DNA from: Euglena gracilis
Taxonomy: Eukaryota > Euglenida > Euglenophyceae > Euglenales
Assembly: GCA_039621445.1 (NCBI GenBank)
Contig: CP154955.1
Location: forward strand, 29,767,471 to 29,831,470
DNA: 64,000 nt
Direction: 5' to 3'
Shown: positions 42,376-54,000 of the stretch, piece by piece
How the letters are laid out: every line of letters starts with the position of its first letter
How positions within the stretch are numbered: position 1 is the stretch's first letter
Made by a program: the position numbers and the translations under genes
Notes under the pieces: generated by a model
What the model saw: the letters and a program-made list of their open reading frames with translations, nothing else
Told to the model about the DNA's origin: nothing
Database searches by the model: none

Positions 42376-45265
42376 TTTTTTTAATGCTCGGGCATTGTAA
42401 TCGCGATTGTAGGCATGTTCATGATCATGTGCATCCGTGGATGCTTGTAGGGCATGCGCATCCGAAGATGCTTGTAGGGGTGCGCATACTGCGCTTTTGG
42501 AAGGATTGGCATCCAACGAATCGCGAATTTGATGCACAAAGTCGCGAGTTGGATGTCGGGCATCCGAAGATGCTTCGGTTGATGCGCGAAAAGCGCGTTG
42601 TGAGCTGGAAGTTGCATTTTGACCACCGAAAACACGGTTTTCAGGGGCAAAGTGCGGGGGGTTGCGGGATTTTGCATGAATCTCGTCCAAAGTCAATGCA
42701 AAATCTTGGATACTTTGTTCCAACTAACCAACCACTTGGAAAAGGTCCGAAATTCTTTCAACATCACTCTGCAAACGCTTAATACGTTTGCGGTATGAGG
42801 GTAACTCATCCAAAAGTGGTAGTTTGTCAACAATGGAGGCAAAATCCGCTGAAAGCTTTGGAAAAGTGGTGTCCAGGAATTGGACCCGCTTAACCAAAGT
42901 TTCCATTGCGGTTGTAAGGGTGTTCAACCGATTCTCGGTTTGTGGGGTTGTGGTACCCAACGTGGGTTGGAGTACCCCTACCGCATTTTCAGCGGTTTTG
43001 TCATCCATCATTGTAGAAAGTCGGTTCTCCAACACCGAGATTTGTTGTTTTAGTGTGAGAACTTGTTGGGTGACCGAATTTTCGGTCCTCATCAAGGTTT
43101 CACAAAATTCTTGTAAGTTTTCCTGATTTTTCGCAAGCATTTGGTCGTAAAATGTGCTAAAATCAAGGGGTAGTTCGACTTCGCGAACCGTTTGTCCATC
43201 CGAGGATGGTTGGAGTCCGGAGACCCTTGTAGAAAGTGTTTGTACGCGTTTTTGTAAATGGGAAGTGGTGGATTGTAAGGTTTTGTGTTGGGTATTCAAA
43301 TCCGCAAGTGCGGTTTCAATGCCGGTGATATCCGGAATTGATTTTTGAATACCGTTGCACCGTTTGTGCAAATCCGCAAACGCGGATTCGATTTTGTTCA
43401 CATCCGCTTGTAACTGATGTGCAAATCGGTTACAGTGGATCGTAATGCTCCCATACTGGGATTTTTGGTGGAAATTTCCGCAAAGCGGCGTTGTAAGTCC
43501 CCAATTGCAGTTTGTAGTCCCGAAACATCCGCAAAAGCGGTTTTCAGGTCTGCAAACGCAATTTGGAGGTCCGCATTCGCGGTTTGGATGGTAGTTATGA
43601 CCGTTTCTCGGTCTTGGAGTTCCGCATTCGCGGTTTGTAAGCTAAGAATCACCGCATCGCGGGATTGGAGTTCCGCCGTAGCGGTTTGTAGCGCATTGGA
43701 CGCAGTTTCAAGTTTTTGTATGTCGTTTTGCCACTTTTCATGGAGGAAATCTTGCCGATGCGCGATTTCCGCCACTTGAGTGTGCAATGTGGTCAAATTG
43801 TGGGAAACTTCACCGCATTTGCAGGAAGTTTGTTCCAAACGAGCAATCCGCTCTTCCAGTTGTTGAGCAAAAGCTCTTTGTACATAGTTTTCGCGTATTT
43901 GTGTAAAATTTTGATGAAAACTTGCGTTTTCATCACCCAAACGCAAAATGCGTTCCTGGGATTGTTGTACAACATTGGATAGGGTTGAGAAGTGCTCATA
44001 TGAGACATATGAGCCAAGTTCCGCACCCGTTGGGCTTTATCCCGTTGTTGTAGGCGGGACTGCATTTCTTGCATTGTATAAGAAAAGTTTTCCAGTTGTG
44101 TGAACAATTGTTGTAAATTTTGTTGTAAATGTGAAAATTTTGCGTTATTCCGCGATTCCGCGGTTTGGAGGGTCCCTTGTACCTGTTGGAAGTTGTGTAC
44201 CAAGGTGTTGCGCAAAAATGCGTCAAAACCTTGGTGGAGGTTCTGAAGGTCCATTGTAGTGGAGTTAAAATTCTTTTGGCAAAATTGTCCAAATTCTTGG
44301 ATATATTGCCAAAGGAAGTCCAGCTTGCCGAAAACGGCCTTGTGACTGTCTTCATCAAATTGTAGGACTTGGTTCAGTGTTTTAGCGCAATTTTGGACAC
44401 ATGCTTCGATGTGTCGAAATTGCTGTTGTAGTGGGTGGTTCTCCGGTAAATTTGCGACTACGCGCTCAACGGTATTACTGGAGAACGAATCCCGGTCTTC
44501 TTCGGGGTCATTGTCCATGGGAACAATGACACCGGCAGTGTCCGGGACCACCAACCGCATTTCAGCGGACCAAGGTAGTTCTGGGATTTCTCCCAATTGT
44601 GGAGGGGGGGGCAAGTCCCGAATGGGGCTTACCGGTGGTAGGGCCGGGGGGGGTTGAAAAAAACAAGGTGTTTCCAACCCGTCCTCGTAAGGGGGGGGCT
44701 CTGTAGGCAATTGGGTGCCAAAAGGCACTAATTGCCAGTTCCGTTCGGGCATTCTGCCCACTTGTGAGTCAGACTCCGCAGAAGCGGAAGGGGTCCATAG
44801 ACCCATTGTAGGGTTATGTTGTACCGCAAATGCGGCTGTTTTAACAGTGGGTCCGCGAATGCGGGTTGGGTCCGTAGACCCTTGTAGGGGGGGGGCACCG
44901 CCAAAGCGGCTTGGGTCCGAAGACCCTTGGAGGGGGGGGGTACCGCCGAAGCGGCTTGTTGTAGGGGGGGGCACCGCTAATGCGGTTTGGGTTCGAAAAC
45001 CCAGTTGTGGGGGGGGTACCGCCGAAGCGGCTTGGGCGTCCACCCCTTGTATAGAAAAAGTTTCCACCACAGAAGCGGCTTGGGCATCCGCCCCTTGTGG
45101 ATAAAAATTTTCTGTCGCTAAAGCGACTTGGGCATTCGCCCCTTGTAAAGAAAAATTATCTGTCGCCGTAGCGACTTCGTCTGCATTCTGCAGTCCACGA
45201 AGCGAACCTATTAACAAAGCATAGTTAATAGGTGCGTTTCCAGTGTGTGCATGTGCACTTTGCAT
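42376..45265 (-). pseudogene. gag: Gag of element C, long coiled-coil form, frameshifted
   Basis: Starts MQSAHAH at 45265. The N-terminal ~200 residues contain Ala/Gln-rich repeats (PPLQGSSDPSRFGG and variants), then PCFFQPPP and MRLVVPDTAGV, the landmarks found in the palindrome gag. A coiled-coil region follows. Shifts occur near 44000 (into the frame ending at 43398) and near 43400 (into 43401-42724). The middle part is dominated by heptad-like repeats of AFADLQTA, ATAELQS and TANAELQD type, much longer than in the palindrome copies. The last frame (42723-42376) is Asp/His/Ala-rich. Total length before truncation is about 960 codons. Confidence 0.75.
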
Positions 45266-45462
45266 TTCAGATGAAAAATTGGGAAAATTTTTGTGAAAAT
45301 CGTAAAAATTGTAAAAATTTGTGTGAAAAGACCCAAAAAAATAAGCAAAGGTGGGGGCTCAGAGGCGTTGTGATGCAGCCGTAGCCACTTGTGCCCCTGA
45401 GACACCTCGCCCGTGCTTAGGCGCCTTTTTCTGAGTTTTTCTTTGGTCGTTCGACCGTTAAA

Positions 45463-45477
45463 CCTATTCTGCTACCA
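45463..45477 (-). promoter_or_regulatory. Primer binding site of element C
   Basis: TGGTAGCAGAATAGG on the minus strand, one base beyond the LTR end, identical to the sites at 23575 and 29360. Confidence 0.85.
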
Positions 45478-45478
45478 A

Positions 45479-45909
45479 GTGTACGTCCCACCCCGGCTTT
45501 TCTACTTATGCTTTCCTCCCGAAAAGCCCGTGGGGGGAGTAACAATAAAATTTGCTTCCCTTTTCCCCTTTTGAATGCAAAGCACACAAGCAGAAGAATT
45601 GGTGGGACCGCAGTCCCTTATATGAAAGTGACTTTCGCTCTTTCGAGCTTTGTAAAAGAAAGAAATAAAACTTGTATTCAAATGGGACTTCGCCCTCAGT
45701 ATTCTAAAAGAGAATTGCAAAGCACCAAACCCAATAACCTTGAATTAGGAACCAGTTACTTTCGCTAAGCTTTTGCTAGCTCTGAGATTCTCTCTTTGTC
45801 TTATGGTTTAACCATGCCACTGTGTACAGCCCGGCCGTAGCCAGCTTGTAGGCCGTAGCCCATTGTATCTGGTACACAGTGCCATGGCAGAATGGCTGCC
45901 TGGTACACA
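45479..45909 (-). repeat. 5' LTR of element C
   Basis: Minus strand: starts TGTGTACCAGGCAGCC and ends GGACGTACAC. Complete, unlike its partner at 40576-41009. Confidence 0.85.
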
Positions 45910-45914
45910 CTTAT

Positions 45915-46160
45915 GTCCGGACTGGCGGGTAGTTGAGGGCAAAGCGAGGGCTCTGGAGAAACCAGGGTCCCTGTGCTAACCTATTAACAGGCTATTAACT
46001 TTTCGGGTCCGGAAAGTTACATCGATCAGTCACATCAGGTCACATCAATACAGGTTACAAGTCAGGTCACGTCGATAATCCGCGGGTGCCGTTGGCTCCT
46101 CGGGGGCCCGGGGGGGGGGGGGGGCTCGGTTCTTTTTGTGGGGGGGGGGTAAGCTTCGCT
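45915..46160 (-). repeat. Dispersed repeat R1, copy 3 (reverse)
   Basis: Contains the reversed landmarks CTATTAACTTTTCGGGTCC, ATCGATCAGTCACATCA, GATAATCCGCGGG, a G run, and GTAAGCTTCGCTCT against the DIRS element. It lies exactly between the LTR of C and the start of the DIRS copy. Confidence 0.65.
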
Positions 46161-46481
46161 CTCGTACTCCCTCGAGGAAAACCGACAAGGGAGGAAGGGA
46201 CACCGAGGGCGAAGCACAAAGGCCTTGTGAGGCCATGCCTTGCTCGCCGGCGGTGTTGTTTGGATTGTTCTGGTGCGGTTGGTTAGGAGGTCCCGCTTAG
46301 TGCCTTTTTTCGCCGGAGTTGGCTGATTCCTAAATTGCCCTTCGTCACCCAGAAGAAAGGAACTTCAAATACCTCACCAATTGAGAAAGGAAGAAGACCA
46401 TCAATCCATTCAAATTATCCAGAAAGTCACGCTCGTGCAGAACTTCAAATCAAAAGTTGTTGAATTTTTCGAGAGGATTCA

Positions 46482-49400
46482 ATGAAAGATGCAACTTCAA
46501 AGAAGCACAGCGCTGGAGAACTTAAGAGGGAGCAGCAGCAGCAGCAGCTGGACAACCTGACGGCGTGGGTCAACTGTGGCGAACCGTGGCTGCCCCTTCC
46601 CCAAAAGAAATTTCCCCCACAGAAATTTCCAGAACCCAAACCCTCCAAAGTGATGGCCACGGACCCTGGCAGACAGTGGTCAGAAGCCCCCGAAAGGGGC
46701 AGAAGCAACAACCAGCAGGCCACTACGTCCATTGGAGCCAGGGCCATTGGGGCCAACATTCTGCAAGTTACACCAATACCTTGTTCAAGCTGGGCCATGG
46801 CGGCAACAACAGCAAGCTGGTCCATGGTGGCCAAAACAGCAATGGCCATGGCGGCCGATGGAACAAAGGCCAGGGTGGCCAACAATACCACGGCCAGGGT
46901 GGCCAATTCCACAAACAGATGCCCAGTGGCAGGGCCAGGACATGTCAACAACACCCCCCACTCATTTCTTCATCTCAAACCCCATCAGGGGTACAGGAGG
47001 GGCCCTTAGTGGCCCCCCAAAATTACCAATGGGCATGGCACCCAACATCCAAAAGACGCCAATGGGGACTATCAAAATTTCAAGATGGGAGCAAACATCA
47101 AGAGGGCCAGTTGGGCCAGATTTATCAACAACATCAACAGTTTCAAGGCCACCGGGGCCAGAGGGGGGAAAACCCCAGAAGCTAACAGGCTCCCCCAGCA
47201 GGGGGTTTCAATGTACGGTGGCAGCCCCAGGATGATTCCCCCAAAGGGGCAGTGTAGGACAAGGGGGCAACCCCCCTCAACATTCTTCGTCAATGCCCAT
47301 GGCAGGGGCAAACCAAAACACGGGGGAGACCCAAAAAGGGGCCCCTATGGTATGTCAATCGACAACACCAATGACAAAGTGGAGGATCAGAGAGCCTTTG
47401 AGCAGAGCATGCACCCCCCCAGCCACCTTTAGAGAATGCTCAATCCCCAGGGGCACCAGGGGTGCAATGTCCAACACCCCCCACCCAGCACCCAGAAAAT
47501 CATCTAGTTGGGAAAATACATTCCATGGGGGAAAAATGGGGAGACACCCCCTGTAACAAAGACTTCAGAAAAGTCTAAAATGGTGACAAAAATTGCCCCC
47601 ACAGCAACATGTCAATTGATGAAAAATGGAATTCAACCCCCCTGGGTGAATCCCCCAAAAATGTCCACCCACCCAAAACCCAGGGCCAACCTGGACCTGA
47701 ACCAAGCAGAAAAAATTCTGCCGGATTACAAAAAAACTGGGTCAGTGAAACGAGTTTGGGATTCAGAAACCCAGCATTTGATCCCATGGTTTTTAATTTC
47801 AAAACCAGAAGGGGGAACAACCAAATGGAGAATGATCAGCGACTGCAGAGAAATAAGTCAGCAGTTTCAAGAAAAACCCTTCAAGTTGGATCATATCCAA
47901 CACATTTTTCCAGTTTTGGAAAAAGGCCACTTGGCAGCAAAAATAGACCTAAAGCATGCCTATTTTCATATTCCAGTAAGTCCAGGCCTCGGGCCATTTT
48001 TAAGGCATCAGGTAGGGGAAGACCTGGGAATATCAAACTGGCTGCTTTGGGCTAAATTTAATGCCCCAAATTTTCATATCAGTGATGAAAAAAATCCAAA
48101 AACTGTGGATAAAAAGCGGCATCCAGGTGTTTATTTACCTGGACGAACATTTTGCTGGAGGCCTCCACCCAAAACAGTTTACAAAATCACCTGAAAACAG
48201 TTGTCAAAAATTTGCTGGATTCTGGGTTCAAAATCAATGTGAAGAAATCCACCCTGCAGCCCACCGAAGTGGAACCCATCTGGGTTTTCAACTGAACTTC
48301 CAGGAACGAAACTATAGGTGCCCCCCCCAGAAAGTCAAAACCATAAAAACGGAGCTGGGAAAAATTGTGAAAAAAGATTACATGTCAAAAATGTAATTGG
48401 CTGCCATTTTGAGCAAATAAGATGCAAACTAATGGCCCTGCCCTTTTTAAGGGCTTTTACAGACACCCTGGCAAATTTTTTGGTGGCCAAGTGTGCAGCC
48501 CCCTGGGACTCAAAACACCCCATTTCCCAGGAAATCAAAGCCTAATTAAGGGAAATAAAAATTCTGCTGGACACCTGGGGGGGCAGACCCTTCCCCCAAA
48601 ATGCAACCACAGTGTTGCACTAAGGCAGCAGCACCCATGCTTGTGGGGGCTAGACATCCACACAGGAGAAATTGTGCAGGAATTTTGGAGAAAAGACTCC
48701 ATTTTGCACATCAATGTAAAGGAGCTCAGTGCAGCAATCAGCACTGTGAAAAGTTTGAGCAAACCTGGGGAAACCGTTTCCCTGTCTGTGGACAACCAGG
48801 TAATTTACTTTTACCTAACAAAAGGTGGGGGCATAAAGGACCCCTTCAACAAAATGCAGAGACCATTTTTCAAGTGGTGCATGGAGCACCAAGTAAACCT
48901 CCAAGTCAACTGGGTACCTTCAAAAGAATGCCTGGAAGACCCCATCAGCAGATGGGACAGGGGGGATTAAACCCCCCCCCCCCCACTTACTAACCCCCCC
49001 CCCCCCTACTAACCCCCCCCCAATTCACTACCCCCCCCCTCGGCCCAACCAACAAAACGGGGCCTTATAAACCCCCCCCCTTCGGGGAAAAAAAATGAAA
49101 GCCGCCGGGGCCGATTTTTTGGGCCCCAAACCACCCAAAAACTGATTTTTGGCCCTTTTTTGAGATCGACCATCATCAAAAATGCCATTTTTGACCAAAT
49201 TTGCCAAAAATTGCCATTTTGGGGGGGTTTCGGGGTCATTTTGGGGGGTCGGATTTTCACCAACAATTCCGGGACTTACTAACCCCCCCCCACTTACTAA
49301 CCCCCCCCTTCGGCCGACCAACCAAACCGGATCCTACTAACCCCGGGGGGTTTATAAGTGGGGGGGGGGGTTTATTCTTCAGACCCCAACTTTTTCAATG

Positions 49401-50990
49401 GCTCAAACAACAGTTCAAAAATTTCATAAGTCTGGAAACAGCTTTATTTGCCTCCCCAGGCAACAAAAAACTTCCCAATTTTGTGGCCAGGTGGCCCCAC
49501 TGGGATGCCACAGCTTACAATGACCACTGGAAAACATGGGGTATCTTTATCCAAACCCCTCCTCGTCAATAATTCAACAATTTCTACCCAAATTAAATTT
49601 GTTTCCCCAGACCAAAGTTTTGATGGTCACCCCCTACTGGGATTCAGCCACATGGTGGCCCGAATTAATAAAAATGAAAGTTCCAGGGACCCCCTGCCTG
49701 AAAATCACCCCCTACAGGGGCATGTTCACCAACTGCAGGGGGGAGCAAATGCGACCACCAGGTGACCCCTGGTTTGCATGATTTGCTCCGGCAAATTTTG
49801 GAGGGGAAACAAATTCAGGTTGAGACCATTAACGATTTCCTCGGAAGAAAACCCAACTTAAAACGTTATCAGAGTGCTTTTGCACTTCTGAGGGTAATTT
49901 TGGAACACATGGGGGTGCCCCCCCTGAAGCCACCACAGACCAAGTGGCTGACGCTTTAATTCAATTATTCCAATTTTCCAAGGCCCAAGCCCGTAATGCC
50001 TACAGTGCTATGCTTTTGATTCCTGGGTTTGGTGGGCTGAGATTCCACACTCTGTTAACCCCCTAAAAGAGGCTTTGGAACCAAAACCTGGAGAAGTATG
50101 GGGCATTTTGGGACCCCCTCCCAATCCTCCTGGGGCTGGCAAAGGCGCCCATGCCCACTGACATTTGTACATTGGGTACACAACTGATTTTTTGCTCACG
50201 AATCCTCTGTTTATACCGATTCTTGGACTTATCGCAAGTCAAACGAACCACCAGTGTGTTGGGTAGGGCACCCTACATCAAGATTAAGCGTAAAGGACAG
50301 AAATTCCATAAGTGGGAAAGGGTTGTGTCCATTCCCCAGTGTCCCCAAATAAGCCCACTTCACTGGATGATGTGCAATGTGGCTGCTACACGTTTATTCG
50401 TCAGACCTGGGGGCCCCCTCCTAATGTCATTAAAACCCCCCTTCAGGGCCAGAAGTGCAGACACCATTGCTTCCGTCACAAAAGACTTTTTGGCCAAACA
50501 TGGGGTACCCCCCAGGTGTGGGGGGTGCCCACTCCACCAGGGGGGCAGGGGTTGGTTTACCTAAAAAATTGGGCCTTTCTGCCCAAGAAGTTTGCGAAAT
50601 TGGTCAGTGGGGGGGGGGTTGAGGCTTTTACAGCCCACTTTCAACGACTTGGTGCCCAACGTGCCCTTGAAAATGCCCTGGCCCCCCTAATTTCAGTGCA
50701 CAATCTGGCCTCACAAGGGCAAAGTGCGCAGCCCGAGGTGTCTTGTGCTCCCTCGAGGACAACCGACAAGGGAGGAAGGGACACCGAGGGCGAAGCACAA
50801 AGACCTTGTGAGCCCGACCCCCCCACCCGCAAAAGAAAATTTGTGTTCAAAAGCCTCTGTCGGAGAGTGGGGGCGCGAGTGGGGGCCAGGGTGGGGACAT
50901 CCCCCAGGGGCAAGAAGCCACGTCGCCCAGTCGGAGCAGCATCGTCAGCCTCGTACTCCCTCGAGGAAAACCGACCAGGGAGGAAGGGAC
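46482..50990 (+). pseudogene. Decayed gag/RT-RNaseH-MT and tyrosine recombinase of the + DIRS copy
   Basis: Recognisable in pieces: an N-terminal Gly/Gln/Pro-rich region (46482-47300), RT with SVKRVWDSETQHLIPW, WRMISDCREI and AKIDLKHAYFHIP (47740-47990), a damaged catalytic box with FIYLDE where the intact copy has FIYLDD (~48140), RNase H fragments to 48965, then after the insertion the MT-like region (VMVTPYWDSATWWP at ~49625) and recombinase pieces: HDLLRQILEGKQIQVET (49765), LYRFLDLSQVKRTTS (50205) and FTAHFQRLGAQ (~50630), where Phe stands in place of the catalytic Tyr. The copy cannot make an active enzyme. Confidence 0.8.
48970..49372. mobile_element. 403-bp MITE inserted in the + DIRS copy, TA target duplication
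   Basis: Comparison with the intact copy (GGATTATTCTTTAG) shows the insertion sits at TA: the left flank ends GGATTA and the right flank begins TATTCTTCAG. The element begins AACCCCC...ACTTACTAACC and ends with GGTTTATAAGTGG...GGGGGTT, giving terminal inverted repeats of ~25 bp. Internal copies of ACTTACTAACCCCCC and CGACCAACCAAACCGG suggest nested duplication. No transposase. Confidence 0.8.
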
Positions 50991-51070
50991 ACCGAGGGCG
51001 AAGCACAAAGACCTTGTGAGGCCATGTCTTGCTCGCCGGCGGTGTTGTTTGGATTGTTTGCTGCGTTGGG

Positions 51071-54000
51071 TTAGGAGTCCCTGCTTAGTGCCGCCTCGCC
51101 GGAGTTGGCTGACGATGCTGCTCCGACTTGGCGACGTGACTTCTTGCCCTTGGGGGGGGTCCCCCCCCTCTCCCCCCCCTGGCCCCCACTCTCTGACCGA
51201 GGGCTTTTGAAGACAAATTTTCTTTTACGGGTGGGGGGGTCGGGCTCACAAGGTCTTTGTGCTTCGCCCTCGGTGTCCCTTCCTCCCTGGTCGGTTTTCC
51301 TCGAGGGAGTACGAGACACCTCGGGCTCCGCACTTTGCCCTTGTGAGGCCAGATTGTGCACTGAAATTAGGGGGGCCAGGGCATTTTCCAGGGCACCTTG
51401 GGCACCCAGTCGTTGATAATGGGCTGTAAAAGCCTCCACCCCCCTCCACTGGCCAATTTCACAAACTTCTTGGGCAGAAAGGCCCAATTTTTTCAGTAAA
51501 CCAACTCCTGCCCCTCTGGTGGAGTGGGCCCCCCACACCTGGGGAGTCACCCCATGTTTGGCCAAAAAATCTTTTGTGATAGAAGCCACAGTGTCTGCAC
51601 TTATGGCTCTGAAGGGGGGTTTTAATGAAATTAGGAGGGGGCCCCCAGGTTTGACTAATAAACGTGTGGCAGTCACATAACACATCATTAAATGAAATGG
51701 GCTTATTTGGGGACACTGGGGTATGGACACAACCCTCTCCCACTTGTGAAATTTTTGCCCTTTACGCTTAATTTTGATGTAGGGTGCCCTACCCAACACA
51801 CTGGTGGTTCGTTTGACTTGTGCCAAGTCAGAGGATCGATATAAACAGAGAACTCGTGAGCAAAAAATCAGCTGGGTACGCAATGTACAAATATCAGTGG
51901 GCATAGGGGCCTTGGCCAGCCCCAGGAGGATTGGGAGGGGATCCCAAAATGCCCCATACTTCTCCAGATTTTGGTTCCAAAGCCTCTTGTAGGGGGTTAA
52001 TAGGGTGTGGAATCTCAGTCCACCAAACCCAGGAATCAAAAGCATTGCACTGTATGCATTACGGGCTTGGGCCTTTGAAAATTGGAATAATTGTATTAAA
52101 GCGTCAGCCACTTGGTCAGTGGTGGCTTCAGGGGGGGGCACCCCCATGTGTTCCAAAATTACCCACAGAAGTGCAAAAGCACTCTGATAACGTTTTAAAC
52201 TGGGGTTTCTCCCCAGGAAATCTTCAATGGTTTTAACCTGAATTTGTTTCCCCTCCAAAATTTGCCTGAGCAAATCATGCAAAGTAGGGGCCACCTGGGG
52301 GGTGGCATTTGTTCCCCCCTGCAATTGGTGAACATACCCCTGTAGGGGGTGATTTTCAGGCAGGGGGTCCCTGGCACTTTCATTTTTATTAATTGGGGCC
52401 ACCATGTTGCTGAATCCCAGTAGGGGGTGACCATCAAAACTTTGGTCTGGGGAAACATTTTCAACCTGGGCAGAAATTGTTGGATTATTGACCAGGGGGG
52501 GTTTGCATAAAGATCCCCCATGTTGTCCAGTGGACATTGTAGTGCATTTACCGCTGTGGCCTCCCAATGGGGCCACCTGGCCACAAAATTGGGCAGTTTT
52601 TTGTTGCCTGGGGAGGCAAATAAATCTGTTTCCAGATTTATGAAATTTTGGAATTGCTGTCTCAACCATTGAAAAAGTTGGGGGTCTAAAGAATAATCCC
52701 CCCTGTCCATTTCCCATCTGCTTATGGGGTCTGCTAGGCATTCCTTTGAAGGCACCCAGTTGACTTGGAGGTTTACTTGGTGCTCCATGCACCATTTGAA
52801 AAATGGTCTTAGCATTTTGTTGAAGGGGTCTTTTCTGCCCCCACCTTTTGTTAGGTAATAGTAGATTACCTGGTTGTCCACAGACACAGAAACTGTTTCT
52901 CCAGGTTTGCTCAAACTTTTCACAGTGTTTATAGCTGCACTGAGCTCCTTTACATTGATGTGTAAAATGGAGTCTTTTCTCCAAAATTCCTGCACAATTT
53001 CTCCTGTGTGGATGTCCAGCCCCCCCCAGGCATGGGTGCTGCTGTCTGAGTGCAACTCTCTGGTTGCATTTTGGGTGAAGGGTCTGCCCCCCCAGGTGTC
53101 CAATAGAGTTTTTATTTCCCTTAATTGGGCCTTGATTTCCTGGGAAATGGGGTGTTTTGAGTCCCAGGGGGCTGTGGACTTTGCCACCAAAAAATTTGCC
53201 AGGGTGTCTGTAAAAGCCCTTAAAAAGGGCAGGGCCATTAGATTGCATCTTATTTGACCCAAAATGGCAGCCAACTGCCTTTTTGACATGTAATCTTTTT
53301 TCACGATTTTTCCCAGCTCCTTTTTTATAGTTTTGACTTTCTGGGGGGGCACTTGTAACTTTCCTTCCTGGAAGTTCAGTTGAAACCCCAGGTGGGTTAC
53401 CACTTGGGTGGGCTGCAGGGTAGACTTTTTCACATTGATTTTGAACCCAGAATCCAGCAAATCTTTGACAACTCTGTTCAGGTGATTTTGCAAAATGTTT
53501 TGGGTGGGGGCCACCAGTAAAATGTCGTCCAGGTAAATAAAGACCTGGATGCCCCTTTTTCTCCACAGTTTTTCGAATGTCTTCATTACTGACATGAAAA
53601 TTTGGGGCATTACATTTAGCCCAAAGCAGCCTGTTTGAAATTCCCAGGTCTGCCCCCCTACCTGATGTCTTAAAAATGGCCTTAGGCCTGGACTTAATGG
53701 AATATGGAAATAGGCATCCTTCAGGTCTATTTTTGCTGCCCAGTGGCCTTTTTCCAAAACTGGGAAAATGTGCTGGATATGATCCAGCCTGAAAGGTTTT
53801 ACTTGAAACTGCTGATTTATTTCTCTGCAGTCGCTGATCATTCTCCATTTTGTTGTTCCCCCCTCTGGTTTCGAAATTAGAAACCATGGGATTAAATGTT
53901 GGGATTCTGAATCCCAAACTCGTTTTATTGACCCAGTTTTTTCGTAATCCAGCAGAATTTTTTCTGCCTGGTTCAGGTCCAGATTGGCCCTGGGTTTTGG

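Larger units (their letters stand above)
42362..45909 (-). mobile_element. Element C: inverted 5' part of the gypsy element (LTR plus gag)
   Basis: Reading on the minus strand: LTR from 45909, primer site, leader, gag from 45265, then an abrupt end near 42362 against repeat DNA before any zinc knuckle or protease is seen. Its LTR pairs with that of element B. B and C could be the two ends of one subfamily separated and inverted by rearrangement. Confidence 0.85.
46163..51107 (+). mobile_element. DIRS-like tyrosine-recombinase retrotransposon, decayed copy
   Basis: Left end CTCGTACTCCCTCGAGG through CTTGCTCGCCGGCGG (46163-46330). The right part at 50708-50742 has GGCCTCACAAGGGCAAAG and CCCGAGGTGTC, the reverse complement of the left terminus of the neighbouring copy. 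Coding content matches the intact copy at 51108-55619 but with many stops and shifts. A MITE interrupts it at 48970-49372. Confidence 0.85.

Noticed and set aside
48966-49375. Telomere-like CTAACCCC repeats
   Set aside because: The CTAACCCCCCC words are irregular and belong to the inverted ends of an inserted MITE, not to a tandem telomeric tract.
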